The notes under the pieces were generated by a model. The model had not been told where the DNA came from and ran no database searches. It was given only the letters and a program-made list of their open reading frames with translations. From Marinobacter subterrani (GTDB lineage Bacteria > Pseudomonadota > Gammaproteobacteria > Pseudomonadales > Oleiphilaceae): a DNA stretch of 64,000 nucleotides. Position numbers and translations under genes: made by a program. This document shows positions 26,887-36,609 of the stretch, in pieces. Numbering within the stretch: the first letter of the stretch is position 1; each line of letters opens with the position of its first letter. The stretch covers positions 496,001 through 560,000 of the forward strand of contig NZ_LFBU01000002.1 in assembly GCF_001045555.1 (NCBI RefSeq). The letters are read 5' to 3'.

Positions 26887-27090
26887 CTTGTTCAATCCAT
26901 AACACTGTCCTAAGTTTGACCTAGGCTCTGAGCAAAAGTCCAGATGCCTGAAATTCTTTAGGGGAAGTCCGAATGCAGCAACTGCGCCTCACGGTACCCG
27001 GCTTTCCTGAGCAGCAATGACGTCTAATAACAAACTGTGGCGCATTGGTTTTTATTGCCGAACCTATAGTCACTCACAATGGAGAACGTT

Positions 27091-28149
27091 ATGAAGTCAA
27101 AAACGAATAATAATCGCCGTGGTTTTCTAAAATCGATTGCCGCCGCCGTTATGGTGACGGCATCCGTTGCTTCCCCCTCGTTTGCCATCGCTGAGGAAAT
27201 GCCTGAAGTTAACTGGCGTATGCAGGCGCTGTGGGATGCAGGAACCACGCCCTACGAGTACGAGAAGAAGTTCGTTGAACGAGTTGCCGAACTTACCGAT
27301 GGTAAGTTCCAAATTCGATTGTTTGCCGGCGGACAGCTTGCGCCGTCAGCACAGGCATTCGAAGCTGTCCGCGGCGGCGCCTTCCAGATGATGAAGACCT
27401 TCGACGGGTATGAGGCGGGCTCCATCCCTGCGTTTGCCTTCACTAGTACCATTCCGTTTGGTTTCCCAGAGCCAGATCAGTATGAGGCCTGGTTCTATGA
27501 AAAGGGTGGGCTTGAGCTTGCTCGAGAAGCCTATGCCAAGGCTGGACTTTTCTACATCGCTCCAACCGTTTACGGTCAAGAACCCATTCACGCGAAGTTT
27601 CCATTGAATTCCTTGGATGATCTCGAGGGCAAAAAGGGTCGATTCGTTGGTCTGGCTAGTACCGTCATGGCTGAGTTTGGTGTTGCCACTACCGGACTGC
27701 CGACCGCCGAGGTATATCAGGCTCTTGAAAAGGGGGTAATTGACCTTGCCGACCGCGGGGACTTGACTGCAAATCTGGAAGCGGGTCTTGGAGAGGTTGC
27801 GGGCTATGTGATTGTGCCCGGGTTCCATCAGCCCACCACGGCTACGAGCTACGTAGCAAACCAAGGTGCCTACGACCAATTGCCGGACTCTTATAAGGCA
27901 GCCCTTGAAGTGGCAGCTCGGGAAGTATCGTCCTCCCTGCGGCAGCATATCCTGGCTCAGGATGCCGTGGCTCTGAAAAAGTTCAAAGAGCAAGGAGTGG
28001 AGGTAATTCAGTTGGATGACAGCATTATCGCGGAAGGCCGTCCCACAGCTATGAAGGCCTGGGAAAAGGCCGCTGGCGAGGATGAACTGGCCAACCAGAT
28101 TCTCGAAAGCCAGATTGCCTTCATGAAAGATCTTGGCCTCATGGACTGA
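27091..28149 (+). CDS. TRAP transporter substrate-binding protein (DctP family), mevalonate candidate
   Basis: Periplasmic binding protein, 352 residues from the ATG at 27091; GGAG at 27082-27085 supports this start over the ATG at 27079. The N-terminus MKSKTNNNRRGFLKSIAAAV carries a twin-arginine-like signal, followed by the mature start EEMPEVNWRMQALWDAG. DctP features include GKKGRFVGLASTVMAEFGV with the carboxylate-binding Arg region and LPTAEVYQALEKGVIDLADRG. It heads the operon dctP-dctQ-dctM-mvaA. The association with a degradative HMG-CoA reductase suggests (R)-mevalonate as ligand; this is inference from context. Confidence 0.9.
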   Translation: MKSKTNNNRRGFLKSIAAAVMVTASVASPSFAIAEEMPEVNWRMQALWDAGTTPYEYEKKFVERVAELTDGKFQIRLFAGGQLAPSAQAFEAVRGGAFQMMKTFDGYEAGSIPAFAFTSTIPFGFPEPDQYEAWFYEKGGLELAREAYAKAGLFYIAPTVYGQEPIHAKFPLNSLDDLEGKKGRFVGLASTVMAEFGVATTGLPTAEVYQALEKGVIDLADRGDLTANLEAGLGEVAGYVIVPGFHQPTTATSYVANQGAYDQLPDSYKAALEVAAREVSSSLRQHILAQDAVALKKFKEQGVEVIQLDDSIIAEGRPTAMKAWEKAAGEDELANQILESQIAFMKDLGLMD

Positions 28150-28220
28150 TATCCAGTCACTTTCCGTATGACCGCAGCTCGCGCTTTTTGGCCGGGCTGC
28201 ACTTCTCCAGAGGTTTACCT

Positions 28221-28733
28221 ATGGCTGTACTTGTTGGCTATTGCCGGTTCATCACGGCGATTAACCGCTGGATAGCCGGTGCGGTCTCCATTCTTGTCTT
28301 TGTAATGGTGGCAGTCATCAGTTATGAAGTCGTCGCCCGTTACTTTTTTGATGCTCCTACCGTCTGGGCAATGGAGTTGGCGACCCTACTGTTTGGTCCC
28401 TACTTTTTGCTAGCCGGCCCCTATCTGTTACATACCGCTGGGCATGTGAATGTTGACATTCTCCATAGCCGGCTGTCAGGGAAGACTGCATCCATCCTGG
28501 ACTGTTTTACCCACAGCCTGATCGTGCTGGTTTCCGCTGTCTTTATCTACTACAGCATGCCGGTAGCAATGAATGCGTACAACAGTGGCGAAACATCGTT
28601 TACAGCCTGGGACCCCGCCATTTGGCCGGTGAAGGCCTTAATTCCAATGGCGTTTTTTCTGTTTCTTTTGCAGGCTTTGGCTGAAGCTATCCTGGCAGTC
28701 CGCCGCGGGCTTGGCGGGGAGGCCTCAGCATGA
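28221..28733 (+). CDS. TRAP transporter small permease (DctQ family)
   Basis: Inner-membrane subunit of 170 residues with four hydrophobic segments and the family segment YLLHTAGHVNVDILHSRLS. I start at the ATG at 28221, preceded by AGAGG. A TTG further upstream is in frame but lacks a ribosome site. The stop overlaps the large permease start by four bases (ATGA), as usual for coupled dctQ-dctM genes. Confidence 0.9.
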   Translation: MAVLVGYCRFITAINRWIAGAVSILVFVMVAVISYEVVARYFFDAPTVWAMELATLLFGPYFLLAGPYLLHTAGHVNVDILHSRLSGKTASILDCFTHSLIVLVSAVFIYYSMPVAMNAYNSGETSFTAWDPAIWPVKALIPMAFFLFLLQALAEAILAVRRGLGGEASA

Positions 28734-30052
28734 GTTCCACAATAGTTCTGTCGATGATGTTTGTTGGCCTGTTGGTGCTTTTGCTAAGTGGTATGCCGCT
28801 GGCCTTTGTACTGTCTTCATTGGCGATTTTGTTTACGATCACGCTCTGGGGTGTGGACGCTTTGGTGCTGACAGTGCTTCAGACCTTTGACGCCATGACT
28901 TCCGATATCCTATTGGCAATACCGCTGTATGTGCTAATGGCCAGTGTGTTGCAGCGATCCGGCATTATCGAGTCATTGTATCGGGCCATGGAACTTTGGT
29001 TCCGGCGCCTGCCCGGCGGGCTAGCTGTTGGTACGATCGCCATTTGCACGGTGATGGCTGCCATGACTGGTATTGTTGGTGCGGCAGTTGCTGCCATGGG
29101 GATTCTGGCCCTGCCGTCCATGCTACAGCGCGGTTACGACCAGCGCCTGGCTCTTGGTACCATCTGTGCGGGCGGTACGCTCGGCATTCTGATTCCGCCT
29201 TCCATAATCACCATTGTATATGCGGCTACGGCTCAGATTTCCGTGGGCAAAATGTTTGCCGCCGGGATCGTTCCCGGTCTTGTTTTGGCTGGGCTGTATA
29301 TTGCTTACATTGTCTTGAGGGCAATTGCCCAACCAGATAAGGCGCCGAGAAACACTGAGGATGATATCAACCTGCGCGAAATGTTTGTTTCGCTGAAGTC
29401 GCTGATTCTCCCAACGCTTATTGTCTTGTCTGTGTTAGGTAGCATCTATGCGGGTATCGCGACCCCCACGGAGGCGGCCGCGGTCGGTGTGGTGGGCGCA
29501 TTGATTTCCGCCGCTTTCCAGCATGAACTGAACTTCGGCAATCTGAAAGCTGCAGCACTGGACACTTTGAGGGTGACCACCATGATCATGTGGATCACTA
29601 TCGGTGCCAAGATCTTCGTATCGATTTTCACGGGTACTGGAGGGGCCGACTCGCTGCTGCAGTTCATCCAGGATCTGGAAGTGAACCGCTGGCTGATCCT
29701 GTTGGCAATGATGTTGGTGTTGGTATTCCTCGGGCTGTTCCTGGATGAGATTGGCATCATTCTGCTGTGTGTGCCGGTATTTCTGCCGGTCATCAACGCT
29801 TTGGATTTCGATCCGCTGTGGTTCGGTGTGTTATTCCTGATTACAGCTCAGATGGCATACATCACACCGCCCTTTGGCTACACCCTCTTCTATATCAAGG
29901 GCGTGTTGCCCGATGGTATCGGTATGGAAACCGTTTATCGCGCCATCGTGCCATTTCTGATTCTTCAGCTCATTGCCCTGACGTTGTTCATTCTATTCCC
30001 CGATATTGTGACCTGGCTGCCAGAGCAGATAGCCCAGCCATCACATTCTTGA
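28730..30052 (+). CDS. TRAP transporter large permease (DctM family)
   Basis: 440-residue polytopic membrane protein that carries the substrate with sodium co-transport. Motifs: VMAAMTGIVGAAVAAMGIL, GGTLGILIPPSIITIVYA, IATPTEAAAVGVVGAL and YITPPFGYTLFYIKGV. It is translationally coupled to dctQ and ends 19 bases before mvaA. The DctM here is clearly different in sequence from the P450-linked one (10139-11440), so the two TRAP systems are not a recent duplication. Confidence 0.94.
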   Translation: MSSTIVLSMMFVGLLVLLLSGMPLAFVLSSLAILFTITLWGVDALVLTVLQTFDAMTSDILLAIPLYVLMASVLQRSGIIESLYRAMELWFRRLPGGLAVGTIAICTVMAAMTGIVGAAVAAMGILALPSMLQRGYDQRLALGTICAGGTLGILIPPSIITIVYAATAQISVGKMFAAGIVPGLVLAGLYIAYIVLRAIAQPDKAPRNTEDDINLREMFVSLKSLILPTLIVLSVLGSIYAGIATPTEAAAVGVVGALISAAFQHELNFGNLKAAALDTLRVTTMIMWITIGAKIFVSIFTGTGGADSLLQFIQDLEVNRWLILLAMMLVLVFLGLFLDEIGIILLCVPVFLPVINALDFDPLWFGVLFLITAQMAYITPPFGYTLFYIKGVLPDGIGMETVYRAIVPFLILQLIALTLFILFPDIVTWLPEQIAQPSHS

Positions 30053-30071
30053 GCACAGGAGATCACCGATC

Positions 30072-31340
30072 ATGACAACCAAGACCTCTCGAATTCCGGG
30101 GCTTCACAATCTGTCTCCCAAGGAGCGCCTGCAAAAGGTTGTGGAAGCCGCAGGACTGAACGAACAGGTTCTAACCCATTTGGGTAATACCGGTAATTTG
30201 GATCCGGCTACTGCGGATTCGATGATAGAAAATGTTATTGGCACCCTGAATGTTCCTCTTGGGATTGCGACCAATTTGGTCATTGACGGTGAAGAAGTGT
30301 TGGTGCCTATGGCCACGGAAGAGTCTTCCGTTGTCGCCGCAGTCTGTAACGCGGCTCGCCAGTGCCGAGGTACTGGCGGTTTTACTACGGCCATGTCTGG
30401 TTCACTGATGATTGCCCAAGTGCAGCTAGTGGGCATTAGCAATCCGGAATTTGCGCGTCTGCAGATCCTGGAACATAAGTCAGATATTAAAAGGGTCTGT
30501 GATGAAACAGACCCGGTGCTGCTCAAGCATGGTGGTGGTTTCAGGGATATTGAGGTCCGTATCCTTGAGGGCCAAACCGGCCCAATGGTTGTGACGCATC
30601 TGATTGTCGACACTCGCGATGCCATGGGGGCCAATGCTGTTAACTCTATGGCGGAGGCGGTGGCGCCGCACATTGAAGAATGGACCGGTGGGCGTACCTA
30701 CTTGCGTATTCTGTCCAACCTTGCTGATCGAAGGCTGGCGCGGGCACGGGCAACTTGGACACTAGAGGATATTGGCGGAGCGGAGGTTCGTGATGGAATC
30801 CTGTCGGCTTACGACTTTGCCCATACCGATTCGTATCGTGCAGCGACCCATAATAAAGGGATTATGAACGGGGTCAGTGCTGTGGTTCTGGCGACCGGCA
30901 ACGACACGCGGGCAGTTGAGGCAGGGGCGCATGCCTTTGCGGCGCGTTCGGGACAGTATGATTCGTTGACCCGCTGGGAGGTTGATGCTGATGGAAATCT
31001 GAGCGGTTCTATAGAAATGCCGCTGGCGGTTGGACTCATTGGCGGGGCTACTCGCTCTCACCCCACAGCGCGTATTGCTCTCGATATTATGGGTATTGAG
31101 ACCGCTGACCGTCTGGCCCGCATTATTGCCGCGGTCGGATTGGCTCAAAATTTTGCCGCCCTCAAGGCACTTGCGACTACCGGTATCCAAAAGGGGCACA
31201 TGGCCTTGCATGCAAAAAATATTGCGGTAGCGGTTGGTGCTACTGGGGAGGAAGTCGATAAGATTGCGAAGGAATTAGTGTCATTGGGGAAGGTCCGGAT
31301 GGACGTTGCCGAGGAAATTCTCAAGGCACTTCGGGAGTAA
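30072..31340 (+). CDS. mvaA: Class II (degradative) hydroxymethylglutaryl-CoA reductase
   Basis: Cytoplasmic enzyme that, in the catabolic direction, oxidises mevalonate with CoA to HMG-CoA. At 422 residues it matches the Pseudomonas mevalonii class. Catalytic residues fit the known set: Glu83 (ATEESSVVAA), Lys262 (THNKGIMNG), Asp278 (GNDTRAVEAG) and His380 (LHAKNIAVAVG). The dinucleotide region VDTRDAMGANAVN is present. It is the last gene of a TRAP operon under a divergent MocR regulator, which is why catabolism is favoured over isoprenoid synthesis. HMG-CoA lyase, needed for the next step, is not in the window. Confidence 0.95.
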   Translation: MTTKTSRIPGLHNLSPKERLQKVVEAAGLNEQVLTHLGNTGNLDPATADSMIENVIGTLNVPLGIATNLVIDGEEVLVPMATEESSVVAAVCNAARQCRGTGGFTTAMSGSLMIAQVQLVGISNPEFARLQILEHKSDIKRVCDETDPVLLKHGGGFRDIEVRILEGQTGPMVVTHLIVDTRDAMGANAVNSMAEAVAPHIEEWTGGRTYLRILSNLADRRLARARATWTLEDIGGAEVRDGILSAYDFAHTDSYRAATHNKGIMNGVSAVVLATGNDTRAVEAGAHAFAARSGQYDSLTRWEVDADGNLSGSIEMPLAVGLIGGATRSHPTARIALDIMGIETADRLARIIAAVGLAQNFAALKALATTGIQKGHMALHAKNIAVAVGATGEEVDKIAKELVSLGKVRMDVAEEILKALRE

Positions 31341-31778
31341 GCGTTATTTGGCGAGGTTAATCTGAAACCGGCCAAGATTACGCAGAGAAAGTGAGGCTTA
31401 GAGAGGGCGGCTTGAAGGGTATTCCTTTGCCCCCCATCCGGCTTGATGAGGTTGGATTGAGAGGTCATGGGCCTATTGGCCTTTTAGATCAAGTTGTGGT
31501 TCCTGCCTACCTGTTCGTTTTGTTGAACAGTTAATGGGAAAATATTGAGCTGAGATCAGGTCATTGAGCGAAATCCCCAACCTGGACTTACCCCGGTGCA
31601 GTAGACACTCCTAGCCTATGGTTGGAGTGCCGCTTGAGGCTGTCGCTCAACATGGCGATGTTGAAAGCGATGAGAAGGAAAAGAATGGGCTCACCTGATG
31701 ACCTCAGCCTTCAATAAATTTGAATCCCTGTGCCTCAAAACAGATTGGGTTAAACCTGCGCTTAGAAATGGGTGAATT
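31341..31778. other. Intergenic region between mevalonate operon and defence island
   Basis: About 440 bp without a gene I can support. A short hairpin GGCC-TATT-GGCC followed by TTTT (31470-31485) could be a weak terminator for the mvaA operon. The remainder shows no family similarity I recognise and marks the left edge of the restriction-modification cluster. Confidence 0.4.
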
Positions 31779-32117
31779 TCAACTATTTCGCATGGCCTCA
31801 ACGTCAACCCTCGGCAGCCACTCGATAGATAAGTCTCCATCTTCCACATGAACAACACCCTGGCTCGCGTTCGGCTGGCCGTGTCGCGTTCGATAGATGA
31901 GCGAGGTGTCCAGCAGTTCCATCATGTGCAGCTTGAAGTCTGAGCCTTTGATTGCCTCGTAGTCCTCGTCGTTATTCAGCTGCCAGGTTGCCAGATCCAG
32001 TCGATTCTCCTCGAGGTTTCCGAAGAACAATATCCGCCCGCTAATTTTGGTGCGCCCCAGGTGCTGTTGGGCCAGCTGGTCGAGGCGGGTTTGGTCAAAG
32101 GTGTTGTCGTATGTCAT
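31779..32117 (-). CDS. Hypothetical protein, 112 aa, in the hsdR operon
   Basis: Small soluble, acidic protein (MTYDNTFDQTRLDQLAQQHL and a C-terminal DGDLSIEWLPRVDVEAMRNS). No signal, membrane helix or recognised domain. Its start overlaps the stop of the upstream 219-residue protein by one base, and that gene in turn overlaps hsdR, so all three are probably co-translated. Association with the type I restriction gene suggests an accessory or cargo role; the function is unknown. Confidence 0.65.
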   Translation of the reverse strand: MTYDNTFDQTRLDQLAQQHLGRTKISGRILFFGNLEENRLDLATWQLNNDEDYEAIKGSDFKLHMMELLDTSLIYRTRHGQPNASQGVVHVEDGDLSIEWLPRVDVEAMRNS

Positions 32118-32776
32118 CAGGCTGCTCCCGTGGCGTTCCAGTGGCTGGAGATGTGATTGATGAATCGTTGCTTACTGCTTATACCGTCCTGTTTCCGGTT
32201 CCACCAGGGACAAGCGGGGTGGTGAAAGCCTGAAGAGCTCTGGCTAAGTTGCTTGCCAACGGATCGCTTGGCTTTGGTTGAAACGAAAACGATGTGGTCG
32301 GGCTGTAGGGCATCAATCACTTGGTTGATGGTCTCAACCGCCACTTCAACGTCCTGTTTCTTCTGCTTTATCGTGTCCCCGGTTTTCGCTGGCCGTTGGA
32401 AGGCATTCATAAAGGCTACCTGTCGGAAAACACTGTCGTTGGCCGGCAAGCCTGCCTTGAGCAAAGCCGATTCGATGTTTCGGTAGATGGCGTGGCCCTT
32501 AGCCGTCCAGCCTTTCAGTGGTTTGTTCAGAATCCGTCTGGTGCGCATCCACTTCTGTTCTTCTAACGTCAGAACGTCCTCATGCCCCATGTACCAGCTC
32601 GCTGGATCCTTATGTACGGTACTTACTGGAGGCAGATAGTGACTCTCAGCAATCAAAAGAATCGTTGGGCCATTGCGCCCGTAGTCTGAGCCAACAAAGG
32701 GCTTGAGCAGCGGATAGCGTTGGTAGATCTCGATCTTGTCCAGCTGGTCGTCGAACGCCTCGGTGTAGTAGTTCAT
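32117..32776 (-). CDS. Hypothetical protein, 219 aa, possibly uracil-DNA-glycosylase-like fold
   Basis: Soluble protein starting [20 protein letters not shown]. The segments PTILLIAESHYLPP (near residue 37), VAFMNAFQRPAKTGD and DALQPDHIVFVSTKAKRSV have the spacing of UDG-like superfamily proteins (a GES/GEAP-like loop, a N-containing strand, and a strand before a conserved loop). This resemblance is weak and judged by eye. The ATG overlaps the end of hsdR by one base, indicating coupled expression with the restriction subunit. Confidence 0.6.
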   Translation of the reverse strand: MNYYTEAFDDQLDKIEIYQRYPLLKPFVGSDYGRNGPTILLIAESHYLPPVSTVHKDPASWYMGHEDVLTLEEQKWMRTRRILNKPLKGWTAKGHAIYRNIESALLKAGLPANDSVFRQVAFMNAFQRPAKTGDTIKQKKQDVEVAVETINQVIDALQPDHIVFVSTKAKRSVGKQLSQSSSGFHHPACPWWNRKQDGISSKQRFINHISSHWNATGAA

Positions 32777-35700
32777 TACGCCGTCCAGTGGTTAGACAGG
32801 GCTTCCGCCTGCTCCATAATCAGCTCAATAGCAGCCGGCGCCTTATCCGGCGGATACTTGTACCGCTGCAACGTCCGCCGCACCAGAATCCGCAGCTTGG
32901 CCCGCACGCTCTCCCGCACCTGCCAGTCTACGGTGGTGGATTTACGCAATTTGTCAGTGATCTCCACGGCGATCTTCTTCAGAATCTCGTCGCCTAGCTC
33001 CCGCACCGCGCTCTCGTTGCTGGCCAGGGCGTCGTAGAAGGCCACTTCATCCGGGTTCAGGCCGAGGGCTGCGTCTCGCTCCATTTCGGCCTGGAACTGC
33101 TTGGCCATGGCGATCAGCTCTTCGATCACCTGTGCCGTTTCAATGCCCCGGTTGTTGTATTTCCGCAGCGTCTCTTGCAGGCGGTCGGCGTACTTCTTCT
33201 CCTGTACCACGTTGTTCCGGGTCTTGGCCTTGATGTCGTCCTTGAGCAGCTTCTCCAGCAGTTCAACGGCGAAGTTCTTGTAGGGCATTTGCCGCACGTC
33301 CTCCAGGAACTCGTCTGAGAGCAGCCCGATGTTGGGCTTGTCCAGACCGCACAAGGCGAATACATCCGTAACACCGCCACCAATCAGGGCGTTGTCCAGG
33401 ATCTGCTTCAGCGCGGTGTTCTTCTCTTCCTCGGTGAGCTTCTTGTCTACGCTGGTGAACTTGGTGATGGCCGTTTTCACCTGCGACAGGAACGCCACCT
33501 CCTTTTGCAGTGTCTGGGCTTCGTCCAGGGTGGCGCACAGAGAAAAGGCCTTATTCATGGCTAGCACGGTATCCAGGAAGCGTTTCTTGCCGTCTTCCAG
33601 GCTGAGCACGTAGTTGGCGGTGGGCACCAGATACTTGTGGGGCTCGGTCTCGAATCCGCTGTAGCTGAATCCCTTACCTTTGGGGCCAGGCGCAAACATG
33701 CCGTGGATGATGTCCAGCTTCTCCAGCAGGATGGCGTACGCTTCTTCGGCGCTGTGGGTGGGGGAACCCTTGCCCTTGGCGTCGGTGTAGGTTTTCAGGG
33801 CCTGCTTGAGCTCGTTGGCGATGCCGATGTAATCCACCACCAGCCCGCCGGGCTTGTCTTTGAACACGCGGTTTACGCGAGCTATGGCCTGCATCAGGTT
33901 GTGGCCCTTCATGGGCTTGTCCACGTACATGGTGTGGCAACAGGGCGCATCGAAGCCCGTCAGCCACATATCCCGCACGATCACCAGCTTGAGCGGATCG
34001 TTGATGTCTTTGAAGCGCTTCTCGAACCGTTTCTTGGTCTGCTTGTTGTGGATGTGCGGTTGCAGCAGGGCCCGGTCAGAGGCGGAGCCGGTCATCACAA
34101 CCTTGATGGTGCCTTTTTCCGGATCATCGTCGTGCCACTCCGGGCGCAGGGCGACAATCTCGTTATACAGGTGAACCGCAATCTCCCGGCTCATGGCGAC
34201 AATCATGGCCTTGCCATCGATGGTACTGGAGCGGGTTTCAAAGTGATTCACCAGATCTTCCGCTACCTGCTTCAGGCGCGGCCCAGCACCGACCAGCTTC
34301 TCCAGCCGGCTCCACTCGCCCTTGGTTTTCTCACGGCTGCCAACGTCTTCATCATCTTCAACTACTTCGTCCACCTGATCGGACAGCTTCTCGATCTGCT
34401 CGCGGTTGATGTCCAGCTTGGCCAGGCGGGACTCGTAGAAGATTGGCACGGTTGCGCCGTCGTCTACCGCATCCTGGATGTCGTAGATGGACACGTAATC
34501 GCCGAACACGGCCCGTGTATCTTTGTCTTCACTTTCGATGGGCGTGCCCGTAAAGCCGATGAAAGAGGCATTGGGCAACGCATCGCGCATGTGGCGGGCG
34601 TAGCCGAATTTGTAGGTGCCGTCTTTCTTGAGCGTGGCTTTCAGGCCGTATTGGCTGCGGTGGGCCTCATCGGAGATCACCACAATGTTGTGGCGGTCGT
34701 TCAGAACCGGGTGGCCGGATTCGTCATTCAGCAGGGCGAACTTCTGAACCGTAGTGAAGATGATGCCGCCGGATTCCCGCTCAGACAGCAGGCGGCGCAG
34801 GGTATCCCGATCGTCGGCTTGCACGGGCTCCTGCTTCAATAATTCCCGGGCCGCGCTGAAGGTGGCGAACAGCTGGCCGTCCAGATCGTTACGGTCGGTG
34901 ACAACTATCAGAGTGGGGTTGTTCATCTCCGGCTGTTGCAGCAGTTTGCCGGCATAACAGCACATGGAAATGCTCTTGCCAGAGCCCTGGGTGTGCCACA
35001 CCACCCCGGCTTTCTTGCTGCCGGGTAGAACCTCGTCGCCGTAGGTGGCGCGCTTTTCTTGTGAGTCTTTCCGATCCAGTTGCTTGGCAGCAATCACCGT
35101 GGCCTTCACTGCTTCGCGCACCGCGTGGAACTGGTGGTAGCCGGCGATTTTCTTGATCAGCTTGTCGGAATCGGTCTCGAAGATCACGAAGTAGCGGATG
35201 TAATCCAGGAACAGCTCCCGGTCGAAGAAACCGCGCACCATGGTTTCCAGCTGCCACTCCAGCAGGGGCTTGTCGTCCTCATGTTTGATGGTGCGCCAGG
35301 GCATGTAGCGTTCCTGGCTGGCGGTGAGGGAGCCTACCCGGGCCAGATAGCCGTCGCTGATGATGGCCGCTTGGTTGTAGGCAAACAGATCGGAGCATTC
35401 GTCTTTGTAGGTCTGGATCTGGTTGTAGGCATCCCAGATGTTCACGTTCTCGGCGCCGGGGCTTTTCAGCTCCAGCACCGCCAGGGGCAGGCCGTTGATA
35501 AAGCAGATCACATCCGGCCGGCGCAGTTGCTTGGAGCCTTCCAGGGTGAACTGGTTGATGGCCCGGAACCGGTTGGCGGTCAGGTCGCCGAATTCCACCA
35601 GAAAAGCCTGATCGTGAACCACCTTGTCGTCGCGTTTGTACTCAACCGGCACACCGTCCAGTAGCAGGCGGTGAAAGGCCCGGTTACTGATCACCACATC

Positions 35701-35931
35701 CAGGCTTTCTGGTTTGCGGACGACGGCCACGGCTTGCTCAATAGCGTTTTGGGGCAGGTGAGGGTTGATGCGGCGAATGGCTGCCTCAAGATCCGCCAGC
35801 AACAATACCTGCCGGTAGTCGGCCCGTTCCGGGGTGTCACCATCTGGAGCAAGGTCTGGTCCATGGGCGATCTCCCAACCTCCTTCGGCGAACCATTCCA
35901 GGCATTGTTGTTCTAGCTGATCCTCAGTCAC
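32776..35931 (-). CDS. hsdR: Type I restriction endonuclease subunit R
   Basis: Motor and nuclease subunit of a type I restriction complex, 1,051 residues. The N-terminal PD-(D/E)XK nuclease shows [20 protein letters not shown] with Asp and Glu-x-Lys. The SF2 translocase has Walker A in [12 protein letters not shown], the Walker B/DEAH motif [12 protein letters not shown], motif [13 protein letters not shown] and motif [12 protein letters not shown] helical C-terminal domain contacts the methylase. It appears complete. Unusually, hsdR is separated from hsdM-hsdS by about 1.8 kb carrying an opposite-strand toxin-antitoxin pair and a broken gene. Confidence 0.97.
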   Translation of the reverse strand: MTEDQLEQQCLEWFAEGGWEIAHGPDLAPDGDTPERADYRQVLLLADLEAAIRRINPHLPQNAIEQAVAVVRKPESLDVVISNRAFHRLLLDGVPVEYKRDDKVVHDQAFLVEFGDLTANRFRAINQFTLEGSKQLRRPDVICFINGLPLAVLELKSPGAENVNIWDAYNQIQTYKDECSDLFAYNQAAIISDGYLARVGSLTASQERYMPWRTIKHEDDKPLLEWQLETMVRGFFDRELFLDYIRYFVIFETDSDKLIKKIAGYHQFHAVREAVKATVIAAKQLDRKDSQEKRATYGDEVLPGSKKAGVVWHTQGSGKSISMCCYAGKLLQQPEMNNPTLIVVTDRNDLDGQLFATFSAARELLKQEPVQADDRDTLRRLLSERESGGIIFTTVQKFALLNDESGHPVLNDRHNIVVISDEAHRSQYGLKATLKKDGTYKFGYARHMRDALPNASFIGFTGTPIESEDKDTRAVFGDYVSIYDIQDAVDDGATVPIFYESRLAKLDINREQIEKLSDQVDEVVEDDEDVGSREKTKGEWSRLEKLVGAGPRLKQVAEDLVNHFETRSSTIDGKAMIVAMSREIAVHLYNEIVALRPEWHDDDPEKGTIKVVMTGSASDRALLQPHIHNKQTKKRFEKRFKDINDPLKLVIVRDMWLTGFDAPCCHTMYVDKPMKGHNLMQAIARVNRVFKDKPGGLVVDYIGIANELKQALKTYTDAKGKGSPTHSAEEAYAILLEKLDIIHGMFAPGPKGKGFSYSGFETEPHKYLVPTANYVLSLEDGKKRFLDTVLAMNKAFSLCATLDEAQTLQKEVAFLSQVKTAITKFTSVDKKLTEEEKNTALKQILDNALIGGGVTDVFALCGLDKPNIGLLSDEFLEDVRQMPYKNFAVELLEKLLKDDIKAKTRNNVVQEKKYADRLQETLRKYNNRGIETAQVIEELIAMAKQFQAEMERDAALGLNPDEVAFYDALASNESAVRELGDEILKKIAVEITDKLRKSTTVDWQVRESVRAKLRILVRRTLQRYKYPPDKAPAAIELIMEQAEALSNHWTA

Positions 35932-36072
35932 TCCGTACTTCCTTACTTAACCGGATATATTCAAAATGTGCTGCCCAAGAAAACACATTTAATTTCAATA
36001 GACTTGATCAGAGTATGGTCGATAGCTCGCTAAACAGCCACAGTCCGTATGCTCTTAGAACAAAATCGTCTA

Positions 36073-36099
36073 TTTCGTTTGTTTCGTTTGTTTCGTTTA
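36073..36099. repeat. Three tandem 9-bp repeats upstream of the antitoxin gene
   Basis: TTTCGTTTG, TTTCGTTTG and TTTCGTTTA follow each other exactly at 36073-36081, 36082-36090 and 36091-36099, about 50 bases before the antitoxin ATG. Direct repeats of this size in a toxin-antitoxin promoter region are plausible antitoxin operators. Confidence 0.75.
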
Positions 36100-36150
36100 A
36101 GAAACATAATAGGGGCCGAGTGTTTGTTGTTTATTTTAAGGGGGCATACG

Positions 36151-36603
36151 ATGTCTGCTCAGAAAATTGTTCATTTGCCGACGGCGGCCGAGGTGGAACA
36201 GGCCAAGCTCTCCAGCCGCACCTTGTCCAAGTACGCTGATGTGGATCGCGTGCAGCTCTCTCTGCGTGGCAGCAACGGCGAAGCTGACGAGTTGGTGCTT
36301 CCCGGGCATGTGCTGCAGATTCTGCTGGACGTGTTGGCGGAAGTGTCCCAGGGCAATGCTATCAGCCTGATCCCCTATCATCAGGAAATAAGTACACAGG
36401 ATGCGGCCAATCTTTTGAACGTCAGCCGCCCCTTCTTGGTCCGGCTGCTGGAGTCCGGTGATATACCTTTCCGGAAGGTGGGTGCGCATCGGCGGGTTAA
36501 GCTGCAGGATGTGTTGAGCTACAAGGAACAGATAGACCGCCAACGGCACGCCACACTGGATGAATTGGCCGAACTGTCACAGAACGAGGGAATGGGGTAC
36601 TGA
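36151..36603 (+). CDS. Antitoxin with excisionase-type helix-turn-helix
   Basis: 150-residue cytoplasmic protein. The C-terminal half carries an MerR/Xis-like helix-turn-helix, ISTQDAANLLNVSRPFLVRL with ESGDIPFRKVGAHRRV, as in proteins annotated as excisionase-family antitoxins paired with PIN toxins. The ATG at 36151 follows AAGGGGG; in-frame upstream codons lie in the repeat region and are not used. The toxin gene starts 6 bases after its stop. It likely represses the pair by binding the 9-bp repeats upstream. Confidence 0.85.
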   Translation: MSAQKIVHLPTAAEVEQAKLSSRTLSKYADVDRVQLSLRGSNGEADELVLPGHVLQILLDVLAEVSQGNAISLIPYHQEISTQDAANLLNVSRPFLVRLLESGDIPFRKVGAHRRVKLQDVLSYKEQIDRQRHATLDELAELSQNEGMGY

Positions 36604-36609
36604 CAGGCA

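Noticed and set aside
33637..34842. 401-codon plus-strand frame opposite hsdR
   Set aside because: Antisense to the hsdR helicase region, no ribosome site, no domain.
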